Positions 56,136 to 64,000 of a DNA stretch of 64,000 nt are shown here, in pieces (position 1 is the first letter of the stretch; each line of letters begins with the position of its first letter). The notes under the pieces were generated by a model that did not search any database, was not told the origin of the DNA, and saw nothing but the letters and a program-made list of their open reading frames with translations. The translations under genes were made by a program, and so were the position numbers. Where the stretch lies: assembly GCA_013306675.1 (NCBI GenBank), contig JABLUY010000127.1, positions 1 to 64,000 on the forward strand. Reading direction: 5' to 3'. The DNA comes from Thraustochytrium sp. TN22. Taxonomy: Eukaryota > Sar > Bigyra > Thraustochytrida > Thraustochytriidae.

Positions 56136-59100
56136 ATGTCGGACGGGCGGTCGGCGCGCAGCAGCGCGTCGCGCAGCAGCATGGCGCGCAGCAGCATGGC
56201 GCGCAGCGAGGCGGGCCTGGGCGGGGGCGCCGAGGAGGAGGAGGTGCACGACGGCGTGGCCGTGGCGGAGGCCGTGGCGTCCGCCGAGCCCGTGGGCGTG
56301 GCCGAGGTCGTGGAGGAGGCCCCCGTGGCGAGGCGGGCCGCCGGAGGCCGCGCGTCGGCGCCCGAGCGGACGCTGGAGGAGACGGCGCGCATCATGCCGG
56401 CGTCGCGCAGCAGGACAGGCGGCAGGCCGAGGTCCCCCTTCGCGCAGACGCAGCGAAGGCCGACGCTGGCGCTGCTCACGAGCGCGCAGCGCCAGGCGCT
56501 GGCAGCGGAGACCGGCGCCGGCCCGCAGGAGGAGGAGGAGGGGGAGGGGGAGGACATGGACGGGCTGCCCGAGCCGGAGGGCTATGGCAGCACCGCGGGC
56601 TCGCGGCAGTCCATCGGCTTCGACGCGTGGAAGCGCGAGAGCCTGGTGGCCGCGCTGCGGCGCGCCGGGATCTACGCGCCGGCCAAGGCGACCAAGGCGC
56701 AGCTCGTGGACCTGGCCCGCCAGCGCTTTGACCCGGCCGATACGGACCTGCCCGTGGACGGCAGCGGCCAGGCCGTGCGGTACACCTCGCGGCTCACGGG
56801 CACGCGCTACGTGCAGTCGTCGACGATGAGCGACGACCTGCGGCCCAGTAGTGTGCCCCGCGCCGCCAGTCTGTACTATTCGGACGGGGCCGCGGTCGTC
56901 TCCACGGAAGGCAGCATGCACCGCGCGCCGCCGTCCAACCTGCGCCGCATGCGCAGCCTTAGCCAGGACGACCTGCAGACCGAGCTGCAGGAGCTCGAGG
57001 CGGACATGGACCTGGAGGACCTGGACTTGACCTCCGAGGGCGCCTTGCAGGCGTCGCTCGACCGTCGCATGCGGATCGAGTTCTCCGAGCCCTCGCTCCG
57101 CAAGGCCCGGGCCTTTGCCGACATGCACCATCCGCGCACGCGCGAGGGCAAGCCGTACCCGATTTGCGGCACGCATACCGGTCACCACTGCCCGGACCTG
57201 GGCTACTTTGGGAATGCCATCTTTTGCTGGTCGCGCCCCGAGTCCGAGCTCTCGCGCTACGGCGCCGGCGTCAGCCTCTACTTCAAGTGGCTCAAGTGGC
57301 TTGGCTCCATGTTCCTCCTCCTCAGCGTCATCGTTATGCCGCAACTCTACCTCAATATTGCGGCCTTTGAAGGGACGGTGGGCTCCGGCATTGGCGCCTT
57401 CGAGGCCACGACGGTGGCCAGCCTCGCCAGCGCCAACCTCAACTCGACGCTCGTGAAGACCGACGCGACCTTCTCTGGGCTTGGCGTCTACATCGTGCAG
57501 CCCTTTGTCAACTGCGACGCCAGCTGTGAGGTGGACCGCCGCTCGCTCGGCTACCTCTACATGGGCATCAACTTCACCGTCATCGGGGTATTTCTCATCG
57601 GCGTAAGCTACCTCACGCTCTTCGAGGACCGCGAGAAGCACCTCATTGCCAAAAAGACGCTTACCGTCGACGAGTACTCGGTGCAAGTGGTGCGCGTGCC
57701 GCCCGGCACCACCGAGGAGAACCTGCAGCAGTTCTTTTCAGAGATTACCGGCGAGCCCGTGCACGAGGTCATCATCGGCTACAACAGCGGCCACCTCATC
57801 AGCCTCTACATGAAGCGCGGCAAGTTCATCCACAAGCTCTGGAAGGCCGCCTCGCGCGTCTACGCGGCCCGCGACAAGTTCGCGCGCGCCGAGGCCGCCG
57901 CCATGGACGCCGCCGTGGTGGAACACCGCCGCATCATCGAGGAGGACCTTGAGCTCGGCTCGCGCTCCTCGCTGCGCCGCTCCGTGGCGCGATCCGTCGC
58001 CGGCTCCACGGCGCTGCCCATCTCGCCCGTGCGCCGCTCCGAGTCGGTGGAGTCCTTTGGCGTGCACAGCATCGAGCCGGAGGACCTCATGTCCTTCGTG
58101 CGCGTCCGCAAGGCCTTCGCGAAGCGCGTCGAGAGACTCGGCCTCGTGCAAAACGAGCTGCGCCGCGCCGTCGCCAACTATGACAAGCTCTACGCAGAGT
58201 ACGAGGACATTGACGCGGAGCGCCGCGACATCGAGTTCGGAGACACTCCGGTCACCGCCTTTGTAACCTTCGAGACACAGGTCGGCTACCTGCGCTGCCT
58301 GGACCTCTACGCGGATGGCGAGCGCTCAAAGGAGCACGTGCTCTTCCTCGACACGTCCATCCGTGTGCGCCCCGCGCCTCCGCCCTCCACCATCATCTGG
58401 GAGAACTTCGACTACGGCTGGTGGCCGCGCTTCTTCCGCCGGGTCTTCACCACGCTGCTCGTGTTTTGCGTGCTTCTCGTCTCCATCGGCGCCACGTACT
58501 CTTTTGCCATCGTGCGCGAGGTCGTCAAGACCGAGCTCACCTCGACGCAGTGCATCCTGCCCGCGAACTCCACGATCGAGGACCTCGAGGACGCCATCGC
58601 CTCCACGACGAACCAGACGCTCCTCGAGGAACTCAACAGCATGTACCTCGACTGCAAGTGCGGTCTCTCCACCATGTCCGAGGTCGGCTCCGCCGCGCTC
58701 AACAAGGATGACCCGTGCTACTACTACTGGAGCGACAAGGCCCCGCTCTTCGCCTATACCTTCCTGATCTCCGGTGTCATCGCCGCAACCAACTTTGGCA
58801 TCCGCCTCGTGCAGGGCAAGTTCGTCAAGTTTGAGAAGCACCACTCGCTCATTCGCATGCAAGTCTCGCTCTCGCGCCGTATCCTCATCACGCTCATCTT
58901 CAACACCGGCCTCGTCATCTTCCTCGTCAACGAGGACTTTAGCCTCGTTGGCCTCGACGCTGTCAACGATATCTCCGGCCTCGAGGGCTACCACGACTTC
59001 TCCGCCACATGGTACGCCGACGTCGGCCTTCACATCATCCTCATCATGCTGCTTAACGTCTTCGCGCCCCAGGCCTTTGTTTTTCTGGAGTACATGCTCA

Positions 59101-59927
59101 ACATGTGCATCAAGCGCAACCTGCGCTGCCGCAAACCTACCTCGCAGCGCGAGCTCAACGAGTGGCTCACCGGCCCCACCTTTTTGCTGCACTACCGCGT
59201 AGCACAGAACCTCATGACCGTCTTCGTGACCTTCCTCTACGGTCCGGGCCTGCCCATCCTCTACCCGATAGCCGCGGTCGCCTTCATCTTCTACTACTGG
59301 ACCGACAAGTTCTTTTTGCTGCGCTACTACCGCACGCCGCCGCGCTACGACAGCCGCATCTGGACGCACTTCGCCTCCAGCGCGCTCTTTATCGCCATCA
59401 TCCCCAACCTCATCTTCGCCATCTGGATGTACTCCACGCCGGGGCTTTTCTGGTTCGTCAACGCGGACGGCGAGAACGAGGACGCGACCGACCTCGGCTA
59501 CTTCGGCAACGCTGTGGACTTCATCTTCCGCACCAAGGCTGGGGATTCCGCCTTCAAGCGCGAGCTCAACGAGCGCGTCACGCTGCCCTTTATCCTTCCA
59601 TTCATCGCCTTCCTCATCTCCTACGTGGCTCTCTTCTCCCTGCTGCGCCTCTCGCGCCGCTTCCGCCGCTTCCTCATGGCTGTCATGGACCTCATCTCCT
59701 GCGGCTTCGTTCACAAACACTTTGTCAACCGCGTCAACCTCCATCCGCCCATCTCCTATGCCAAGCGCCGCGGCATTATCAGCGGCCTGCCGTCGTACAA
59801 CCTCCTGCGCAACCCCATCTACGCCAACGCTTTCGGCATCGACGGCCGCTACGCCCACGAGCACCCAGCCGGCGGCCACATGCGCGAGGTCACTGTCAAC
59901 CACATCCCCACCATCCCCACCATTTGA
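56136..59927 (+). CDS. OSCA/CSC1/TMEM63-family osmosensitive channel
   Basis: A 1263-residue polytopic protein of the DUF221 family of mechanosensitive/hyperosmolality cation channels. The cytosolic N-terminus (about 1-360) is Ser/Arg/Glu-rich and holds a SAP/HeH-like helix pair (LVAALRRAGIYAPAKATKAQL). Helices follow at about 385-408 and 475-498; a cytosolic RRM-like domain (about 510-745) carries VQVVRVPPGTTEENLQQFF and TAFVTFETQVGYLRCL; then PPSTIIWENFDY, the family's A-P-x-x-x-I-x-W-E-N-L signature; then about eight further helices from residue 765 to 1185 (for example LISGVIAATNFGIRL, HIILIMLLNVFAPQAFVF). The N-terminal extension and an insert rich in Ser/Arg (about 600-650) are longer than in plants. 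Uninterrupted frame. Confidence 0.88.
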   Translation: MSDGRSARSSASRSSMARSSMARSEAGLGGGAEEEEVHDGVAVAEAVASAEPVGVAEVVEEAPVARRAAGGRASAPERTLEETARIMPASRSRTGGRPRSPFAQTQRRPTLALLTSAQRQALAAETGAGPQEEEEGEGEDMDGLPEPEGYGSTAGSRQSIGFDAWKRESLVAALRRAGIYAPAKATKAQLVDLARQRFDPADTDLPVDGSGQAVRYTSRLTGTRYVQSSTMSDDLRPSSVPRAASLYYSDGAAVVSTEGSMHRAPPSNLRRMRSLSQDDLQTELQELEADMDLEDLDLTSEGALQASLDRRMRIEFSEPSLRKARAFADMHHPRTREGKPYPICGTHTGHHCPDLGYFGNAIFCWSRPESELSRYGAGVSLYFKWLKWLGSMFLLLSVIVMPQLYLNIAAFEGTVGSGIGAFEATTVASLASANLNSTLVKTDATFSGLGVYIVQPFVNCDASCEVDRRSLGYLYMGINFTVIGVFLIGVSYLTLFEDREKHLIAKKTLTVDEYSVQVVRVPPGTTEENLQQFFSEITGEPVHEVIIGYNSGHLISLYMKRGKFIHKLWKAASRVYAARDKFARAEAAAMDAAVVEHRRIIEEDLELGSRSSLRRSVARSVAGSTALPISPVRRSESVESFGVHSIEPEDLMSFVRVRKAFAKRVERLGLVQNELRRAVANYDKLYAEYEDIDAERRDIEFGDTPVTAFVTFETQVGYLRCLDLYADGERSKEHVLFLDTSIRVRPAPPPSTIIWENFDYGWWPRFFRRVFTTLLVFCVLLVSIGATYSFAIVREVVKTELTSTQCILPANSTIEDLEDAIASTTNQTLLEELNSMYLDCKCGLSTMSEVGSAALNKDDPCYYYWSDKAPLFAYTFLISGVIAATNFGIRLVQGKFVKFEKHHSLIRMQVSLSRRILITLIFNTGLVIFLVNEDFSLVGLDAVNDISGLEGYHDFSATWYADVGLHIILIMLLNVFAPQAFVFLEYMLNMCIKRNLRCRKPTSQRELNEWLTGPTFLLHYRVAQNLMTVFVTFLYGPGLPILYPIAAVAFIFYYWTDKFFLLRYYRTPPRYDSRIWTHFASSALFIAIIPNLIFAIWMYSTPGLFWFVNADGENEDATDLGYFGNAVDFIFRTKAGDSAFKRELNERVTLPFILPFIAFLISYVALFSLLRLSRRFRRFLMAVMDLISCGFVHKHFVNRVNLHPPISYAKRRGIISGLPSYNLLRNPIYANAFGIDGRYAHEHPAGGHMREVTVNHIPTIPTI

Positions 59928-60572
59928 TGTCTGTTTCCCCGCCACACCTCAGCTCCTCAGGCTCTCTTCCACTCTGATTGATTTAGTAGTAGTCACCACC
60001 CGCCGGCCGCGCTCGCGCGCCTCTCGTCGGTAACCCTCAACCCGCGGCACATGTAGTTTTCTCCTCCACTGCACGCCGCGCTTCGGACACGTACACTTGC
60101 TCTCATCACAGGCTGCAGCTGCACGCGATGCTCGCCCTGCGGTCCTCGGGCCGTGCATCAGGGCGCCGCCGCCGGCCGTCGCCTCCTCCAGGCCTGCGAC
60201 CCCCGGACCTCCAGCTTTCTCTTGGGCCTTTTCCGTCATTCCCCATTTATCTATCTATCGAGGTCGTCTTTCTCCTCCTCCTTCTCCTCCTCGCTCTCCT
60301 CCTCCTCCTCCTCCTCCTCCTCCTCCTCCTCCTTCTGCTGCTTCTGCTTCTCCTTGTGGTGCGCCTCGCGCTCGTCCCAGACCTTCAACGCACGCCGCGA
60401 CCGCGCAGCCGGCCGGCCGTGCGGCGACCGCGCACGGCGGGCGCGCGAGCCGCGCCGCTCGGGGCCGCGCCGTCGCCCGCGCCGAGGGCGCGAGCGAGCG
60501 AGCGAGCGAGCGAGGGCGAGAGACCGCGCGGCGCGGCGAAGGGCCGGCCTGGCCGTGCCCAGGGTCGCCGCC
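59928..60572. other. Intergenic region and 5' UTR
   Basis: 645 bp upstream of the PH-RhoGAP-like gene. It contains the pyrimidine array listed separately and a (GAGC)n run at about 60493-60514. A frame opening at 60128 translates the array as poly-Leu and is not taken as coding. Confidence 0.55.
60263..60345 (+). repeat. CTC/TCC pyrimidine microsatellite
   Basis: A long, nearly uninterrupted (CTC)n tract, ending TTCTGCTTCTGCTTCTCC at its 3' side. It lies about 230 bp upstream of the likely ATG. Confidence 0.9.
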
Positions 60573-63493
60573 ATGGACGCGGGCCCGAACCTGCAGCTGC
60601 AGCGCCAGACCACGGCGGCGGGCCGCGACGAAGTGCTGTCCGTGACGGGCTTCCGGCGCACGCTCGAGGCCGCGCGCGGCATCCGGGTCCCCTTCTCCAA
60701 GTACGTGCACGGGAGCGGCGGGTGGGGCCAGGACGCGAGTACGGACGCCCTCGAAGAGAGGCAGGTACGAGGCCGGCGAAGCGAGGATGGGAAATGACTG
60801 ACACGTCGCGCAGAGGCAGCCGCAAACGACCGCTCGCGAAGCGCAAGTGGCTCGAGGTCGGCGTCAATGAGGCCGGCTACTGCGTGCTCCGGTACTTTCG
60901 GCGCGGGACCGACGCGCAGCACGAGGCCGAGTACAACCTGATGGGGCCCAATGTGGCGCTGGAGCGCTCCGAGGACTCCAAGCAGGACGCCATGTACCGC
61001 TACTGCATCTCGCTGAGCGGGCCGCATCTAAAGAACAAGGACCTCCGCGAGGTTGGCGCGCCGCTGCACCTGTACATTGCCTCGCAGCGCGACGAGCGGC
61101 TCATGCTGAACGCCATTCAGGCGCTCATCGTCTCGGCGCTCCCGGATGGCGTCTGCAAGTTTTCACCCGAGGTGCGCGGCACCTTTCCGCGCCGCCTGCC
61201 CGGCCCGGACGAGCTCAGCGCCGCGGACGCCGACACGCTCTCGGTGCACAGCGACCAGAGCGCGTCCTCGCTCTCGTCCCTGCGCCGCCGCCTCAGCTTC
61301 CGCCCGCCCATGTTCCGCTCCGCGAAGCAGCGCCACAGCCCCCCCGGCGGTCCGCGCGTGCGGCGCCCCAGCGACCCGGGCCTGCCGGCCTTTTCGCCCA
61401 CGCGCAGCGCCGAGTTCGCCTACCGGGGCCACGGTGAGCAGCTGCAGCAGCTTCCCGCAGTCCGCGTCGAGGACGACGCGAGCCTGCGCGACCTGCGCAC
61501 GGTCGCGCAGTGCTGCCAGTTCCTCTTCGACTGCATTGACCTGCGCGCGCCCACCCTCTTTCGCACGCTCGACACCGCCTCGGCTGCCGAGGCGCGGGCC
61601 TTCGTCGAGGCCACAGCCTCCGCGCCGCGCCCAAACCTGCAGGGTCGCTCCGCGCCCTTTGTCGCCGACGTCCTGGCCATCACGCTCAAGGGCATGAAGG
61701 GCGGTCTCGTTCCGGACGACGTCTTCTTCCGCTACCAGACGGCGCTCGACACGCTCACCAGCCTCGGCCTCGACAAGAGCAACTCGCAGCCTGGAGCGCA
61801 GGCCGCTGCCAAGGTGGTCTCCATGCTCTCCATCGAGCGCGCTTTCGTGCTGCGCGACCTCGTGCACTTGTACAAGCGCACGGCGCGCTCCGACGCGGAC
61901 AAGCTCGGCTTCTGCTGCGCCACCGCGGCTCTCGTTGTGCACTCGCTGCAGAGCTATGTCCTCGATTCGGCCGATCATCCGCACGGCGTCTTGGAAGCCG
62001 CCTATGTCGACGTCTACGAGACTCTCCTGGACACGCTGAAATCGCCCATCTCTGGCGAGCCCATCTTCGAGGACGTTCTGTGCACGGAGCCCGCCGCCGA
62101 CCGCATCACGGCGTTGTGCAGCGGCATCCCGTCCAACTTTCCACCCGTGCCTGTGCGCACGCCCAATGGGGAAGAGGATGAAGCTGGATTCGATGCTGCC
62201 GCAGAGCTCAGCGACGAATTTGATCTCGATCACGACCACGATGACCGCGACAATGAAGACGATGACCAGACGAGGCCCAGCAGCGGCTGGAGCGCGCTGC
62301 AGCACGAGCCAGAGAAGCGCGACGACGACCGCGAGGAAGCCAAGGCGCGGGAGACGGTGGCCAAAGTCCGGCAGGCGACAGCCATTGCTGGCAGCGTGCG
62401 CGAGGCAATCTGGGACGGGTCGCCACCAGCGGAGGACTCGCCAGGTACGACGGCCATTCAGGACGCCTCGCCGGGCGCGACGGCTGGTGCGACGGCCACA
62501 GGCGCCGGGGCTGCCGCGGCAACGGCGAGGAGCGCGGCCGGTGTAGGCGCGGGAGCAGCTGCGGCGCTCGGCGTCACCGTCGCCGTCCTCGGCGCCCCGA
62601 CAGCGAGCAGAGAGAGGGAAGAAACGCCAAGCCCGACGGCGGCGCCGCTGCGGCGCGAGCCGAGCCCTGCGTCCTCGCTGCCCCCTCGCACGCCGAGCCC
62701 CAGCGACACGGCGGAGGCGCTCCAGCAGGCGTTGGAGCGCATGGCGCAAGCGCGCCAGCACAGCACGAGCGAGCTGGAGGTCCGCTCGCTCGGCGGCGCG
62801 GACGAGTCGCGCGAGGAGCGCCTGCGCCGACTTATCCAGTGGTACGGTTCGCGCCTCGCGTCCACGCCCAACTCGCGCAACGCGGAGCTGTGGAAGCGCG
62901 AGATCCGGACGCTCCGTGCCGAGCTGGAGTCTCTGGAGTCGCCGCCGGACCAGAACCGCGAGGACCTCGTGAGCGAGGTCCGCTCTCTCTGGCAGCGGTC
63001 TCGCGAGAGCACGGCCGATGCGCTCATCCGCAACAGCAGCGCCCGACGTGGCCGGGAGCGCCTCGAGAACGACCCCTACCTGCGGCATCCAATGGCTGCC
63101 TTGGACGCCTCAGATGAGCTTCTGCGCAAGGTCTTGACGGAGGCCACCGACCTGAGTGAGGCCAGGGGCGGCGCGGGCGAGGACGGCGCTCCCGTGGAGG
63201 GACTGCTGGTCGACATGCTCGCGGAGATCGCGCAGCTCCGCCTAGAGCTGAACGAGTACCAGCGCGGCGTCGTGCAGCGCACGCAAGAGAAGGCTCGCGA
63301 CTTCGAGGCCGCCTTCCTCGGTAAGGCGAGCCCACGGCAACCGCCGCAGGCGCGCCCTCCCGCGGCCACGCCGCCACCGCAACATTTGCGCAAGGCGTCC
63401 TCGTCTCCTGGTGACGACCAGAGGGTCTCACCGCAGACGACGACTTCAATCTGGTCGCGCTTCATCAACCACGCTGCACCGACGGCCTCCTGA
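60573..63493 (+). CDS. PH and RhoGAP-like domain protein, two exons
   Basis: Exon 1 (60573-60700) and exon 2 (60814-63493) join in phase across a 113-bp intron with donor GTACGT and acceptor GCAG, giving 935 residues. The joint yields VPFSK|GSRKRPLAKRKWLEV. A PH-like domain (about 40-155) is followed by a Ser/Pro-rich linker and a divergent RhoGAP-like helical domain (about 268-425) with LRTVAQCCQFLFDCIDLRAP and TLFRT, whose Arg (about 293) would sit at the arginine-finger position. An acidic Asp/Glu segment, an Ala/Thr/Ser-rich stretch and a charged coiled coil (about 705-745) complete it. I infer a negative regulator of Rho/Rac-type GTPases at membranes. Other donors (GTACGG at 60739, GTACGA at 60765) are possible but join less well. 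Confidence 0.65.
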
Positions 63494-63704
63494 CGAATGT
63501 CCAAATGTCTGTACCTAAGGGGGGTAATTGTCGTTTTCATTTAGGCCACCAAATTTAGCCCAGGATGGTGCCTGAGCCAATCAAATCCCTGACGAATCGA
63601 CGGCGCAGGGCGCAGGCTTGGGCCGACGGCGCGCGGGCTTGGGGCGCGGAGCAGGGCGCAGGGCCGGGCGGGGCAAGACTTCCCCGATAGTCGACGCCGA
63701 GAGC
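63494..63704. other. Short spacer
   Basis: 211 bp between the PH-RhoGAP-like stop and the last gene. A+T-richer at first, then G+C-rich. Nothing else seen. Confidence 0.6.
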
Positions 63705-64000
63705 ATGGGTTCAGGCGCGGCTGGCCAAAAGCGCCGCAAGCAGCGGTCGCCGCGTGGCGCGACGAAGAAGGTGCGCAAGAGCACCTTGGCGGCCGCTGGC
63801 GAGCAGCAGCAGCAAAAGCAGCAGCAAAAGCAGCATCAAAAGCAGCAGCAAAAGCAGCAGCAAAAGCAGCAGCAGCCCACCAAACAGCAGCAGCGGCTGG
63901 AAGGTTCTACGCTGAAGAAGGCGGGACAGTCGTCACTCCTCGGACTGGCACGCCCGACAAGGTCTCTGGCTCGTCGCATCAACGCCAGAGATGTTGAAGA
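63705..64000 (+). CDS. K/Q-rich protein, partial (runs off the right edge)
   Basis: An ATG-initiated frame stays open to the window end (98 codons). It begins MGSGAAGQKRRKQRSPRGAT, is strongly basic, then has a Gln/Lys repeat (QQQKQQQKQHQKQQ pattern, about 36-62) encoded by CAG/CAA/AAG, followed by STLKKAGQSSLLGLARPTRS and RRINARDVEE. No domain is recognisable yet. The basic start suggests a nuclear or nucleolar protein. The Gln/Lys tract itself is a microsatellite, so the frame could be fortuitous, but it stays open on both sides with coding-like codons. Confidence 0.55.
   Translation, partial: MGSGAAGQKRRKQRSPRGATKKVRKSTLAAAGEQQQQKQQQKQHQKQQQKQQQKQQQPTKQQQRLEGSTLKKAGQSSLLGLARPTRSLARRINARDVE

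Noticed and set aside
60128-60572. N-terminal poly-Leu extension of the PH-RhoGAP-like gene (looks like a membrane helix)
   Set aside because: It is a translated CTC microsatellite. A better ATG lies at 60573 and connects to the domain by a canonical intron.

Overview
The window looks like a gene-dense nuclear scaffold from a unicellular eukaryote. G+C is very high, mostly at third codon positions, and most genes are single uninterrupted reading frames. At least three genes have short spliceosomal introns (78-113 bp) with GTACGT or GTAAGT donors. I see no operons, bacterial signals, tRNA, rRNA, CRISPR array or virus-like element. The gene set is protistan: MyTH4-FERM myosin, UFM1-pathway DDRGK1, BLOC-1/BORC subunits, N-myristoylated PKG, a metallo-beta-lactamase cyclic-nucleotide PDE, a three-domain NADH-fumarate reductase, a PUFA-type ELO elongase and a TPP riboswitch. 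A stramenopile, perhaps a thraustochytrid-like one, fits best. That is inference; no marker gene settles it.

Layout. 0.7-9.0 kb: MMAA-type GTPase and a large myosin. 9.4-18 kb: a BORCS5-like protein, a DUF155 membrane protein, a membrane-anchored C69 peptidase and a LysM-TLDc (OXR1-like) protein. 19.8-23.4 kb: a PPOX-like flavoprotein, an assembly gap inside a repeat, an S49 peptidase and a sulfotransferase. 23.6-24.1 kb: a foldback element with perfect 103-bp arms. 24.5-30.1 kb: fumarate reductase, convergent with an SLC19-type transporter that carries a TPP riboswitch in its 3' region. 31.3-32.9 kb: JTB-like and DDRGK1 genes, convergent. 34.3-37.7 kb: two PAK-like kinases arranged tail to tail. 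38.7-42.4 kb: a DUF3712-like membrane protein and a three-exon BLOC1S2. 43.4-49.6 kb: a GbpA/B-like phosphodiesterase, convergent with a cGMP-dependent protein kinase. 50.2-54.8 kb: an ELO elongase with one intron and an SDR-CbiX fusion. 56.1-63.5 kb: an OSCA/CSC1 channel and a PH-RhoGAP-like protein. A K/Q-rich gene runs off the right edge.

Functional links. The PDE and PKG are neighbours, and both appear to start with a myristoylation signal, which suggests a membrane-anchored cGMP module. The riboswitch supports thiamine as the substrate of the SLC19 protein. BLOC1S2 and the BORCS5-like protein would both belong to lysosome-positioning complexes. Two Rac/Cdc42-effector kinases and a RhoGAP-like protein suggest small-GTPase signalling.

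Main leads: the 3' TPP riboswitch; a (CG)7 tract that decides the PKG reading frame; about seven ~50-residue helical repeats in the myosin tail; the foldback element; and the SDR-chelatase fusion.
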